From NCBI GenBank assembly GCA_041689775.1, contig JBDNFP010000445.1, positions 1 through 39,352 of the forward strand: a DNA stretch of 39,352 nt, given 5' to 3'. Positions 7,630 through 17,167 of the stretch are shown one piece after another (position 1 is the first letter of the stretch; the number at the start of each line of letters is the position of its first letter). The notes beneath the pieces were generated by a model. That model ran no database searches, was not told the origin of the DNA, and saw nothing but the letters and a program-made list of their open reading frames with translations. Source of the stretch: JBDNFP01 sp041689775. Lineage in GTDB: Bacteria; Bacteroidota; Bacteroidia; Cytophagales; Spirosomataceae. Made by a program: the position numbers and the translations under genes.

Positions 7630-9555
7630 CTATTTATTTTCTACGGTAAACATAAACTGATCTTTTGTTTTTAAAGATTTATTAGTGAGTAGTATCCGCT
7701 GTACCGGGTGGCTATCCCACTTGGTTTTGAAACTGCTGTACTCCATTCCTTCGGTGGAGGGGTACTCGGTAGCAACGCTCCATTGTTTGGGATCATAGCG
7801 CAGCACATACGCCTTTTGGGTCGGGGTGGTAAGTACTATGGTGCCCGATGCGCTGGTATCTACCTCGCAAATGGTCATAAATACCTGTCGAATGGAGGTT
7901 GGTTTCTGGTTGAGAGTATAAGCATCCGTGATTTCTAATCGGTTTTTCTGTCGGTTGAGAGCTACCTTCCGGTTCCAGTTGGTGATTCCTGCTTCGGTTG
8001 GATACGCCTTTGCGATATTCATGCTCAGGGCAGCCTGCTTTTCAGAGATTGAACTGTTTACGTCAGTCGCCTCGTATTGGCGTCCGGCATGCTGGCCCAT
8101 GCCATTGATGATGGGTAGGTTGTGGTGTTGCGACTGCGTAAACCACAGCTCATACCGCTGAGGCGAAAAGGTACGGGCGGTGTAGTTGCCACGTCCGGCG
8201 TCGATAATAATGGGTTCTCCGTTGGCGTACAGCAGAAAATCACCGACGTCGTTGTGATTATGACTTTCGGCATTGTGCCCACCGTGGGTAGCCAGAAAAA
8301 ATCCGTTGTCTGCGCGGGCCGTCATCACCTGAATGTCGGATATCCAGGCATCACTGACGGGAATATACGCCGGAGCCGAAGCGTTTATTTGTTGTAGGGT
8401 TAGTAGGTTTTCGATGCTGCGGGGCCGGTGGTGGCCATTTAGTTCGAGGGTTTTTTCGGGAAATTTACGGAAAGCCCATTGGCCCATGCTCACCATCTGC
8501 GGGTCGTTGATAGCCTTGCCAAAACGATATAGCAACAGTCCATCGGGACGAAGCTTGGGGTCAGCGTCCGAAAAATTGACGAAGTAATGGCCTTCGATGT
8601 GAACCTTATAAAAGTAGGATGCCATCTTTTGGATTAGGGGCAAATCATAGATTTGTATTTTTTGCCGGGAGGCATTGCCCAGTATTTCCAGGCAGTCGTA
8701 TACGCTAGCCCCGGCGGCGGTCCAGTAGCTTGGCCCTTCGTCGCAGCCGCCATCTTCTCCCAGACCGTTGAGGTACAGATCCAGCCCCAACATGGATTCA
8801 TGAACCATCCTAGCCCGACGAGCCTCGTCTCTTTCCAGCATCAGGGTGGCAGACATCCAGTTGGACATGATCCAGGGATTCCAGTTGTTGACCGCTCGGG
8901 TTTTGCTCATCCAACTGTACTGTCCAGAATTAGTGAGCATTGGTTCAAAAATCCTCCGGTTAGTTTCGTAGTGCATCCGCTTGCGCACCAACGGGTTAAT
9001 GGCGTCGAGCTTATCACCCACAAAGTAGTCGGCTAATCCCATGAGGGCGGCCGTCTCGGCACTGAACAGCTCTACCACTGGATTTTCGACATCGGGCAGG
9101 CCCGTTTCCCTGATATGGGCGGGTACCCCCCAAAAGCTCTCTTCACAGATAGACCATACACCATTCAGGATAGCTTCCATAAAGCGGCCCTTACTTTCTA
9201 CGCTTTCGGCTAGCAGGAGGTCGGTTAATGCGTAGCGCTTATTGTAGGAAACATTCCGGTGCCTATCGCGGTCGCCACTTCGGACGAAATCCAGCGAAAC
9301 GGTAGCTGATATCGATTGGAAATCAGTGGCTAATGCTGCTTCACCGGCCTTTACAACGGCAATGAGAACAGAATCCGGAACCACCTTTTTCCATTCGGTG
9401 GGGGTAGTAGGGTAAGGGTGATACAGGTTCTTGGGTAGTAGTGCCTGCTGTACCTGCTGCAAGGAATATTTCTGCGCCAGGATGTTGCGGGGCGTGACTT
9501 GGGCGTAGAGTTCTGACCCGCCCAAGAGAATCAGAAAAAGTACTATTTTATTCAT
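7630..9555 (-). CDS. Heparinase II/III family protein, probable polysaccharide lyase (lyase 2 of the PUL)
   Basis: This tandem paralogue of the next gene keeps the same architecture and motifs: NNWNPWI, GPSYW, HNHNDVGDF, IIDAGRGNY and HHNLPIING. The reading frame extends upstream to 9588, but I chose the ATG at 9555-9553 because the protein then begins MNKIVLFLILLGGSELYAQ, a normal signal peptide, giving 641 residues. The longer start would put eleven residues ahead of the signal. It begins 37 bp after the stop of lyase 1 and is probably co-transcribed. A 44-nt stretch (8711-8754) is identical to 6711-6754 in the paralogue, although surrounding third positions differ. Function is inferred from the fold; the substrate is unknown. 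Confidence 0.85.
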   Translation of the reverse strand: MNKIVLFLILLGGSELYAQVTPRNILAQKYSLQQVQQALLPKNLYHPYPTTPTEWKKVVPDSVLIAVVKAGEAALATDFQSISATVSLDFVRSGDRDRHRNVSYNKRYALTDLLLAESVESKGRFMEAILNGVWSICEESFWGVPAHIRETGLPDVENPVVELFSAETAALMGLADYFVGDKLDAINPLVRKRMHYETNRRIFEPMLTNSGQYSWMSKTRAVNNWNPWIMSNWMSATLMLERDEARRARMVHESMLGLDLYLNGLGEDGGCDEGPSYWTAAGASVYDCLEILGNASRQKIQIYDLPLIQKMASYFYKVHIEGHYFVNFSDADPKLRPDGLLLYRFGKAINDPQMVSMGQWAFRKFPEKTLELNGHHRPRSIENLLTLQQINASAPAYIPVSDAWISDIQVMTARADNGFFLATHGGHNAESHNHNDVGDFLLYANGEPIIIDAGRGNYTARTFSPQRYELWFTQSQHHNLPIINGMGQHAGRQYEATDVNSSISEKQAALSMNIAKAYPTEAGITNWNRKVALNRQKNRLEITDAYTLNQKPTSIRQVFMTICEVDTSASGTIVLTTPTQKAYVLRYDPKQWSVATEYPSTEGMEYSSFKTKWDSHPVQRILLTNKSLKTKDQFMFTVENK

Positions 9556-9592
9556 ATTTTCATAATTAAGGTATACCCTATGGAACACACTC

Positions 9593-11482
9593 TTACTTTT
9601 TACCCCACTGCGACAGAGGTCTGTTCATGGATGAAGAAATAGATTTTACGGATTCGGGTATAAGTGATACTTGTAAGGTTTGGGAAGCTCCGGCGGGCAC
9701 TTCGTACTCAAAACCTACCAGTACGGTGCCTTCGTTGGGTACATCGTAGCCGGTGGTAGGGGCAGTACTCCACGTTTGCAGCTTTACACCAGCGGGAGAG
9801 TCTACCCGTAGTTCCAACTTTTTACTGTCTTTGGTCAGCACAGCCGCATTAGTGCCATTTGTTATTACACCCTCGGGAGCCAGCATCACCCAGCGGACTT
9901 TTGCGGCTTGGTTGGGTGCTTTTACCTCATCACGTACTACCACATACGCATCATTGACGATGCCGATTCCCCGGCGGGCAGTAGCAAGCTGTCCTTCGTA
10001 GAGTTCAGATAGGTCGGATACGGCGAATTTAAGCTCCTTGCTTTCTCCCGAATTATCGATTTTTGCGTAGCCCTTAACTATCTGGTACTGATCATTTACG
10101 GTGAGCGTATTGTGGATGAAGTTATTATACCGTTTCACGGTCCAGCGTTCGGCATCCTGCTCTTTCCCCCAAATGCTCATCCCGATTGATTCCAGTGAAT
10201 TATAATCCTGAGCACCTAGATCTAACGCCCAGCGAACTCCGTCGGCTTCCATAACAAAAGAGCCTACATCCATGTGCGCGTGGTTGACAGCGGGTGAACC
10301 GGTCTTAAAACCTACATAGACGGCATTGGGGTCGGTCCAGGAACTACGCATGAGGGCCACCGGACTTTTGCCCTGCCCAACCCACAGTTTTTTGGTGGGC
10401 GGGGTGACTTTATCCAACGGGATGCCAATACCCCAGATCATGAGGGCGGGCAAGACGCGGTTTCGGGCAAAACGCGATACGTCATCCTGTTTCAGATAGT
10501 CTTTTTCGACCCATAATAAGGAAGGGTTGTTGCTTTTTTGCGCAAACCAGAACATCGCAGGGCTCAGACTTCCTCCCTGTCCCGAGTCGCTGTAATTGAA
10601 GGCCAAACCAGTGGGGCCGGTCATGAATTCGAGGTAGGCGGGGGTATCCATAAAACCGGGCCTTTTGGACAAATTGTAATCGCTACCAAAGGCTTTTTCC
10701 ATGGCACTTAAAAACAGGACATTGAAGGTAGTACCATAATTCCAGTAGCCGTACCCTTCGGGATAGGCACCGTCGGGGGCGTAGTCTTCCATGGGTAGTT
10801 TGATGGAATTAATCGCGCGTTTGAAAAGCTGTTTGGCCAGATCGGGCTCGTCTTCGAATACCGCCAATGCACCAAACGTGATTCCGGCATTACACACCTG
10901 ATTCCAGTTGTTGGAAACTCGTACGAAGTTATTGTAGCGTTCTTCCAGCGAGGTTCTCAACCCTTTCTCAATAATGGCTTGACTGATAGTCTTCCTCGAC
11001 GTTTCGGAGAGTTCAGGATACACCCAATCGTAGCCAATGGCCATTGCCATGGTCATTTCGCCCACGTCGAGGTAGTGGGTAGGATTCCAGTCGCCGAATG
11101 CGGCAATGGCTAGCATCTCCTTTTCGGTTCGTTGGGCGTACTTTTTGTCATTCGTCAGTCGATACGCATAGGCGAGGTGAAAGATTCTCCTCAGTGCTTC
11201 CCGCGATTTATCTAACAGGCGCCGTCCGATCTGAATGCGCTCCACGGGTGGCAGATTGATGATGTTATCTGACTCGGCCAAAATAGCCTCGTGTATCTTC
11301 CGCCAGGCAGGGTCGGATTGGATGGTTTTTTGAATTTTCTTTTCTTCCCCTTTCATCAGCAGGATTCGGGGATGATCAGAAGGAGGGTTTGGTACGGCTT
11401 GGGCAAAGGTAAAATTGATAAGGACTGGTAAAAACAAAAGAAAGCCGATGGCTAATAGCCGGTGGCTGATCGTTATTTTCAT
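9593..11482 (-). CDS. Heparinase II/III family protein, divergent (lyase 1 of the PUL)
   Basis: This 629-residue protein has a signal peptide (about residues 1-28, ending FTFAQA), then a DHPRILLMKGEE segment like the start of heparinase II-type lyases. The alpha-toroid includes NNWNQVCNAG (191-200) and EGYGYWNYG (242-250). The beta-sandwich signature is NHAHMDVGSF (400-409), with ALDLGAQDY following and FIHNTLTVN further on. Candidate catalytic residues are Asn192, Tyr244/Tyr246 and His401/His403. It is only distantly related to the two paralogous lyases downstream, so the trio probably covers at least two linkages or chain positions. It is the first enzyme gene after susD1, separated from it by a hairpin. 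Confidence 0.83.
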   Translation of the reverse strand: MKITISHRLLAIGFLLFLPVLINFTFAQAVPNPPSDHPRILLMKGEEKKIQKTIQSDPAWRKIHEAILAESDNIINLPPVERIQIGRRLLDKSREALRRIFHLAYAYRLTNDKKYAQRTEKEMLAIAAFGDWNPTHYLDVGEMTMAMAIGYDWVYPELSETSRKTISQAIIEKGLRTSLEERYNNFVRVSNNWNQVCNAGITFGALAVFEDEPDLAKQLFKRAINSIKLPMEDYAPDGAYPEGYGYWNYGTTFNVLFLSAMEKAFGSDYNLSKRPGFMDTPAYLEFMTGPTGLAFNYSDSGQGGSLSPAMFWFAQKSNNPSLLWVEKDYLKQDDVSRFARNRVLPALMIWGIGIPLDKVTPPTKKLWVGQGKSPVALMRSSWTDPNAVYVGFKTGSPAVNHAHMDVGSFVMEADGVRWALDLGAQDYNSLESIGMSIWGKEQDAERWTVKRYNNFIHNTLTVNDQYQIVKGYAKIDNSGESKELKFAVSDLSELYEGQLATARRGIGIVNDAYVVVRDEVKAPNQAAKVRWVMLAPEGVITNGTNAAVLTKDSKKLELRVDSPAGVKLQTWSTAPTTGYDVPNEGTVLVGFEYEVPAGASQTLQVSLIPESVKSISSSMNRPLSQWGKK

Positions 11483-11503
11483 AGGCTCAGGAATGTTTTG
11501 TAT

Positions 11504-11558
11504 AAAAAGAAAGCTACCCGAAGAGCATTAAAAAAGCGCTTCGGGTAGCTTTCTTTTT
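11504..11558 (-). terminator. Strong hairpin between susD1 and the lyase operon
   Basis: A perfect 20-bp stem is formed by 11504-11523 and 11539-11558, with a 15-nt loop. Read on the minus strand, the 3' arm ends in CTTTCTTTTT, so it has the form of a Rho-independent terminator. It follows the susD1 stop by about 70 bp and sits 21 bp before the first lyase start. It may act as a partial terminator that makes SusCD more abundant than the enzymes, or as an RNA-stabilising 3' end. Confidence 0.75.
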
Positions 11559-11630
11559 ATAGTAGTAAATTATGATTGATAAAATGGTAGAAATTTCTGT
11601 TCACTCATTCACAACTCACGCGCAATTTAA

Positions 11631-13412
11631 CTATTCCCAGCCCGGGTTCTGCTTGATGGCGGGATTCTGGGCCAGCGAGTTGAGAGGAATCGGCCAGAGG
11701 TAGTGCTTACTTTCGTCGAATACCGGATTTGCCCAGTCGGTGCCTTTGTATACGTCGATGTACTCCTTACCAGATACGGGGTCTATGGAGGTTTTCATGT
11801 TTGTACCCTTGAAGCGGGCCTGTGCATCGGCGCTCCAGCGGATTCCCATAGTCGGTATTTCCAGCTTTTTGCCTTGTTTCCAGCGTTTCAGATCATTGTA
11901 CCGATGACCCTCCATAAATAATTCGATTCGGCGCTCGCGGCGGATTTCGGCAATAAGAGGTGAAATACCGTCCTTGGTGTAGCGGGGATCCACCGGAATA
12001 TTGCCGATTACCATGTACGGCATCTTGACCCGTTCACGTAGTTTGTTTATGGAAACGTCCAGGTCGTTTTGGGTAATTGTCCCCAGTTCGGCAACGGCTT
12101 CGGCGTAGGTAAGGAGAGCCTCGGCGAAGCGAAGTGTAATGGCGGGCGATTCTCCAGTGTTAAAGGCTTTACCAATCATGTCATCAGCGTTGTAGTTCTT
12201 GATGATGTGGTAGCCAGTAGTTGTTTGGTAGCCGCCTCCTGGCACGCCCAGCAGGCGAGGGTATGTCCGCCCGTCACCAAGGTGGTAGTTGTACTTTTTC
12301 GTATCAGCCGGATGTAGCACAGTCTGACGAAGTCGGGGGTCGCGGTTTTCAAAAAGATCCTCGAATTTCTCATCTCCCTTGTAGAGTGGAGAAAGCGTAA
12401 TAGGTAATCCATCGGTGCATAAATAGTCTTCAACGAAGCTCTTAGAAGCACCTCCGGTGTAGGAGAAGTATCCCTGCACATTGTTATTGATTACGCCGGT
12501 TTTGTATTTACGCCAAGAGATTACTTCGGGGTTTCCGGTCAGATCCAGTACCCGGTGGTAGGCGTTGTAGTCAGAATCTGGTCTGCCCGTATTATAAAGC
12601 CGGTAAGGGCCTTTATCCATCAACTCTTTGGCAGCTTTTGCAGCTTCTTCCAGCCATATTTTAGAATCGCCCGCGCCGTGGTATTTGTTGAAAGTACCTT
12701 CGTAGAGGCATACCCGGGCCTTTACAAGTAGGGCAGCCCATCGGTTAAGGCGGCCCGGTGCATTACCATCACCCCAGTTAGCGGGTAGTTTTTCGACGGC
12801 AAAGTCTAGGTCGGCAAGCACTTTCTGCATGGCTTCTTTACGGGGGGTACGGGTGGCGTAAAGTTCCTCAGATTCCACGCTCAGTTCTCGTTCCACGTAG
12901 GGCACGTCGCCATACTTCGCAACCTTCTCGGCGTAGAACCAACCCCGGAAAAGCCGGGCTTCGGCGATGTACCTGTCTTTGGTTGCCTGTGGAATAGCCG
13001 CCTTGTCGTAATTAGCTAATCCTACGTTAATAGCTCGCACGAAGTTCCAGCCCTGATAGCCAAACCAATCGGGATTAGAAGGCGTATTGTGTTTACCAGC
13101 CCGTATCTGCTGAAAGAAAATGTGGCGCGCTTCACGCGGACCCATATTGTCAGATAGTTCGTCCTGTTGCCAAATGCCGCCGAAGTGGCTATTGAAGCCG
13201 TCGCTATGTCCCATCATTATGGGTACCGCTACGTCATTCCGTACCAGGTTATAAAGTGTGGTGTTGTATACCGCCAGATCGTTTTCTGTATTCCAGAAAG
13301 TTTCGTTGGTGATTTGGTCCAGGGGGTACTTTTCCAGCAAATCATCATTGCAACCGCTCGCCAGAAACGTGGCTCCCAACACAAGGCTAAATTTTAGAAT
13401 TTTGTTTTTCAT
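11631..13412 (-). CDS. SusD/RagB-family outer-membrane glycan-binding lipoprotein (SusD1)
   Basis: This 593-residue lipoprotein has a lipobox ASGC with Cys21. The start has the usual SusD hallmarks EKYPLDQITNETFWNTENDL and VRAINVGLANYD; the tetratricopeptide-like core includes AEARLFRGWFYAEKV. Near the C-terminus are EIRRERRIELFMEGHRYNDLKRW and the family ending YLWPIPLNSLAQNP. SusD proteins cap the SusC pore at the cell surface and deliver oligosaccharides. The gene starts 57 bp after susC1. It is a close paralogue of SusD2 (same length, roughly three quarters identical by eye), so a similar ligand is expected. Confidence 0.95.
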   Translation of the reverse strand: MKNKILKFSLVLGATFLASGCNDDLLEKYPLDQITNETFWNTENDLAVYNTTLYNLVRNDVAVPIMMGHSDGFNSHFGGIWQQDELSDNMGPREARHIFFQQIRAGKHNTPSNPDWFGYQGWNFVRAINVGLANYDKAAIPQATKDRYIAEARLFRGWFYAEKVAKYGDVPYVERELSVESEELYATRTPRKEAMQKVLADLDFAVEKLPANWGDGNAPGRLNRWAALLVKARVCLYEGTFNKYHGAGDSKIWLEEAAKAAKELMDKGPYRLYNTGRPDSDYNAYHRVLDLTGNPEVISWRKYKTGVINNNVQGYFSYTGGASKSFVEDYLCTDGLPITLSPLYKGDEKFEDLFENRDPRLRQTVLHPADTKKYNYHLGDGRTYPRLLGVPGGGYQTTTGYHIIKNYNADDMIGKAFNTGESPAITLRFAEALLTYAEAVAELGTITQNDLDVSINKLRERVKMPYMVIGNIPVDPRYTKDGISPLIAEIRRERRIELFMEGHRYNDLKRWKQGKKLEIPTMGIRWSADAQARFKGTNMKTSIDPVSGKEYIDVYKGTDWANPVFDESKHYLWPIPLNSLAQNPAIKQNPGWE

Positions 13413-13469
13413 ATCTTTTTTATTGTAAGTTCAATAAATGGAATGCGCTATATAAAGCCGTTAGCCTTT

Positions 13470-16400
13470 CTAAAATGATACATTAATACCCACAGTACCA
13501 ATCCGTTGCATAGGGTACTCGATCGTCTGCGTTTGGATCGTTTCCGGATCGAGGGGTTTGCGTATTTTGGTGAGCTCGAAAAGGTTCATCCCTGATACGT
13601 ATACCTGCGCGCGGCTCATGCCAATCTTTCTGCTGAGCGCCACCGGAAGCGTGTAGCTGAGGGTGACGTTCTTAGCCCGCAAGTAGGCGCCATTTTGCAC
13701 GAAGCGTGTCTGTCCCTGAATGTTCTTCTTATCGCTGGTTGAGATGTGGGCAGCGGGGAAGTACGCATTCGGATTTTCGGGCGTCCAGCTATCGGTTATG
13801 TAATACTTTTCGACGTGCCCAGCGTTGAAGGGGTAGAACCAGGTCCAGTTGCCATTACCCGGCAGGTAGTCAGCCTGTCCGATGCCCTGGAAGAAGGCAG
13901 TCAAACGTAAATTTTTGTAGGCAATACTGCTGTTGACTCCGAAAGTGTAACGGGGTGAGGAATTACCGATAATACGACGATCGCCGGGATCGGCCAGCGT
14001 GTTTTTACCAGGACTGATGATGCCGTCGCCGTTCAGGTCGGCGTACTGAATGTCGCCAGCCTTCCAGCCATTACCTAACCGCGACTGATTCGGCGCTGCT
14101 TTAACAGCCTCCTCGGTCTGGAAAATACCAACTGTCTCGTAACCCCAGATTTCTCCAAGTCTCTGCCCCACGTAGAAGATACCTTGGCCTGGGTTTGGCA
14201 AGGCACCGCTAGGGTTCTGGAAGCGAGTAATGGTAGCTTGAGCGTCCGCCAGGGCCAGTGTTACATCATAGCTCCAGTTCGTCTTGAACTTATCGCGCCA
14301 GGTGAGGGACAGTTCCCATCCTTTTGTACGCAGATCGGCGGCGTTTTCCTGTGGTGCATTAGTACCCAGGATATCAGGATAATCAACGTTCATCAACATG
14401 TTCTTGGTGTCACGGGTATACAAGTCAAAAGAAAAATCCAGGCGACTCTTCAACATGGTGACATCTAGGCCAATGTTTTGAGAAGTAACCGATTCCCAGG
14501 TGAGCGTAGGGCTAACCAAGCCCGCAGGCGAAACAAACGGAGCAGTGGTGTTCGAGAATAAGAAAGGAGCCTGACCAGTACCCATGGCCGAAATGTAGGG
14601 GTAGTACAATTGGTTGCCGTTGCTGCGGTTCTGGATGGTCTGGTTGCCCAAAGTACCATAGGAGGCGCGCAATTTCAGGTTATCCAACCAGCCATTGGTG
14701 CCCGCCATGAAGTTTTCATTGTTGATCCGCCAGCCCGCTGAGAATGAGGGGAAGAAACCAAAACGGCTGTCCTGAGGGAAACGTGAAGTACCATCGTAGC
14801 GGCCGTTTGCTTCCAGCAGGTAGCGGTCGTCGTAGTTGTAAGTCATGCGGTAAAACACACCGCGCAGGGCCACGTGCGACTTGCCTCCCAAGGTTCGCTG
14901 TACGCCCGTTGTGGCGTTCAGATCGGTGACTAGCGGGGTAATTAGCTGCCGAGCCTGAGCGTACACCGAGCTGTTTTTACCGCTTTCCTCGTTGTAGCCC
15001 ACCATCGTCGTAAGGTTGTGCTTACCTGTGTTTTGCAGCGTGTACTGCGCGTAGGCGTTTATCACATAATACTGATTGTAAGAATTACGGTTCTCGATCC
15101 AGTCATCGCCGCTGAAGCCATTACTGAGGGGGCTTTTGGCTAACAGGTCGGTATCTACGATCTCGATCTTGCTCTGGACATCCTGGTACATCTCGTTAAA
15201 GAGGTTGTAGGAGAAATTTCCCTTGACCATCAAACCGGGAAGTGGCGTGAGCGTTGCGCCCTGAGTCAGCCAGATATCGTTTCTCGTAAATGTCTGTCTT
15301 CCGCCGTCCTGTAAGTAGGGGAAGAAGTTAGTGCCACCGAAGTACTTGCCGATATACTGTGCATACTGGTCGCGGTCGCCCGGATTGACGTAGTATTCCA
15401 AGTCGGGAAACTGAATCGGCTGAATCGGATTAACGCGCGCCAGCGAGTTGATGTTCACGTCCCAGTTGTAGAAGTGGGGCTTATCGCTGTTCTGAGAGTT
15501 GAAAACTACTTTATTATCTAGGTTTAGCCACTTGTTGATCTGGAAGTCCGCTTTCACCAGCATATTGTACCGCTTGAATGTTTCATTGTTCATCCGTAAG
15601 TACCCGTCCTTGCTGTAACGACCGAGCGAAACGAAGAATTTAGACTTATCGCTGCCGCCCGCTACCGACAAATCCTGTTGGTTGGTTGGGGCATAGTCCG
15701 TCATGATTTTGTCCTGATAGCGGTTGAAACCGTAGTATTGGATCCGCCCGTTGACTACGCCCCATTCGTTGGCGGAGACTGGGTTTTCGGAATACTTTTT
15801 GGTGGCAGCTACGAAGTCAGGATCGTAGGACGGGTTACCGTTCGTGCGGATGTTGGCGGCGTTGCGAGCCTGAACGAATTCGTAGGGATCAGTCACCACG
15901 TCCATGTTGAAGATGGGCTTGGACATCGAAAACTGTGAGCCGAAGTTTACTTGGATTTTTCCCGCCTTGCCGCTCTTTGTCGTCACCAGAACTACACCAA
16001 AAGCTGCCCGTGCGCCGTAAACAGCCGCTGCCGAGGCGTCTTTCAGGACGCTGATACTTTCGATGTCGTTGGGGTTGATTCGGTTGATGTCCATCGGCAC
16101 GTTGTCCACCAGGATCAATGGTGCGCCTCCATTGATGGACTCGTAGCCCCGGATGTTGAACTGTGGCGACTGCGAAGGGTCGCCATTGCGGACGGTGATG
16201 TTCAAGTTGGGAATAACACCCTGTAAGCCCTCACCCGTGTTGGCTATAGGACGGTTCTCGATGCGCTTGGCGTCGGCAACACCCACGGCTCCGGTCAGGT
16301 TGACCTTCTGCTGGGTACCGTAGCCCACTACTACCACTTCGCTAAGTACTTTATCCTCACTATTGAGGCTTACGTCAATCGTTGTCTTGGAGCCGACTAA

Positions 16401-16724
16401 AACTTCTTTGGAGGCGTAGCCGACAAAGCTGAATACCAACGTAGTATTATCACTGTTGATATCAATTTGAAATTTACCATCACTGTTAGTAGTAGTACCT
16501 CGGGTGGACCCTTTGATTACCACACTTACACCTGGCAGGCCGTTGCCGGTTTCATCATTAACAATACCTGATACTAGTCGTTTGGGTGATACGGTGACAT
16601 TTTCAGTTACAATACCAGAAGCCAGGGTATTGATGTGGCCTCCCAGAAGAAGAAGGGGAATACTCAGTACCAGCGAGTAGGTCAATGACTTCCCCCTGAA
16701 TCGTAAAGTAAGATTTTTTTTCAT
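13470..16724 (-). CDS. SusC/RagA-family TonB-dependent transporter (SusC1, no STN domain)
   Basis: This 1084-residue outer-membrane transporter has an N-terminal signal region (hydrophobic stretch about 15-35). A carboxypeptidase-regulatory-like domain starts near SGIVNDETGNGLPGVSVVI, followed by a TonB-box-like SEVVVVGYGTQ. The plug has the SusC signature VLKDASAAAVYGARAAFGV, and a long barrel ends in the typical aromatic terminus (GTVGINVSF). It is closely related to SusC2 over the plug and barrel but lacks the N-terminal STN domain, so it should import without direct FecR signalling. It is the first gene after the terminator that ends the susCD2 unit and probably has its own promoter in the 368-bp upstream gap. 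Confidence 0.95.
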   Translation of the reverse strand: MKKNLTLRFRGKSLTYSLVLSIPLLLLGGHINTLASGIVTENVTVSPKRLVSGIVNDETGNGLPGVSVVIKGSTRGTTTNSDGKFQIDINSDNTTLVFSFVGYASKEVLVGSKTTIDVSLNSEDKVLSEVVVVGYGTQQKVNLTGAVGVADAKRIENRPIANTGEGLQGVIPNLNITVRNGDPSQSPQFNIRGYESINGGAPLILVDNVPMDINRINPNDIESISVLKDASAAAVYGARAAFGVVLVTTKSGKAGKIQVNFGSQFSMSKPIFNMDVVTDPYEFVQARNAANIRTNGNPSYDPDFVAATKKYSENPVSANEWGVVNGRIQYYGFNRYQDKIMTDYAPTNQQDLSVAGGSDKSKFFVSLGRYSKDGYLRMNNETFKRYNMLVKADFQINKWLNLDNKVVFNSQNSDKPHFYNWDVNINSLARVNPIQPIQFPDLEYYVNPGDRDQYAQYIGKYFGGTNFFPYLQDGGRQTFTRNDIWLTQGATLTPLPGLMVKGNFSYNLFNEMYQDVQSKIEIVDTDLLAKSPLSNGFSGDDWIENRNSYNQYYVINAYAQYTLQNTGKHNLTTMVGYNEESGKNSSVYAQARQLITPLVTDLNATTGVQRTLGGKSHVALRGVFYRMTYNYDDRYLLEANGRYDGTSRFPQDSRFGFFPSFSAGWRINNENFMAGTNGWLDNLKLRASYGTLGNQTIQNRSNGNQLYYPYISAMGTGQAPFLFSNTTAPFVSPAGLVSPTLTWESVTSQNIGLDVTMLKSRLDFSFDLYTRDTKNMLMNVDYPDILGTNAPQENAADLRTKGWELSLTWRDKFKTNWSYDVTLALADAQATITRFQNPSGALPNPGQGIFYVGQRLGEIWGYETVGIFQTEEAVKAAPNQSRLGNGWKAGDIQYADLNGDGIISPGKNTLADPGDRRIIGNSSPRYTFGVNSSIAYKNLRLTAFFQGIGQADYLPGNGNWTWFYPFNAGHVEKYYITDSWTPENPNAYFPAAHISTSDKKNIQGQTRFVQNGAYLRAKNVTLSYTLPVALSRKIGMSRAQVYVSGMNLFELTKIRKPLDPETIQTQTIEYPMQRIGTVGINVSF

Positions 16725-17092
16725 AAAAAATAGTAAGAGTTGTAAATTTAGTCTCAGGCGTTTTTTCGTGATACTTTAACGCCATAATTGCCGATTCCCA
16801 AGTTTGGACGGCACCCTTATCAGCCTAGCTGTTATGGGTATGGATATCTACTGTTATTTTTCCATAAATGTTTGATTAATAGATGTTTGAGACTTGAAAA
16901 TTCTTAATGAATTCATCTAAATATCACTAGCGTTGACTCCAAGAATATTTTCAGATTCCAGTAAAAGACGATATTTGTTTTCAACTACCTGTACATTATT
17001 TAATTTTATTTTTTTCTAAGTAAGGTTACATTTAATTGTGAAGTACAGTATGAGGGGGAGCGTTGTGGAGAATGGAAGTGTGGGCAATGAAA
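16725..17092 (-). promoter_or_regulatory. Intergenic region upstream of susC1
   Basis: This AT-rich stretch has no convincing gene. It must contain the susC1 promoter if the terminator at 17093-17135 is efficient. I found no exact TAnnTTTG box on the minus strand, which would fit an alternative (ECF) sigma factor. A direct repeat ATGTTTGA occurs at about 16867 and 16883 on the plus strand and could be an operator half-site pair. Both suggestions are weak. Confidence 0.3.
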
Positions 17093-17135
17093 AAAGTTTC
17101 GATTTGACCCTGAAATCAGGTCAAATCGAAACTTT
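17093..17135 (-). terminator. Rho-independent terminator after susD2
   Basis: A perfect 17-bp stem pairs 17093-17109 with 17119-17135 around a 9-nt loop. Read on the minus strand it is followed by six consecutive T residues (plus-strand A run 17090-17095). It begins 32 bp after the susD2 stop and separates the susCD2 unit from susC1. Confidence 0.88.
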
Positions 17136-17167
17136 ATAATGTAATTAACTTTTTGAAATTGGCTAGG

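Noticed and set aside
12176..12481. 101-codon frame on the minus strand inside susD1
   Set aside because: It is an out-of-frame shadow of SusD1, which is intact.
16725..17167. Insertion sequence remnant between the SusCD pairs
   Set aside because: No transposase fragment or terminal inverted repeats; the only inverted repeat is the susD2 terminator.
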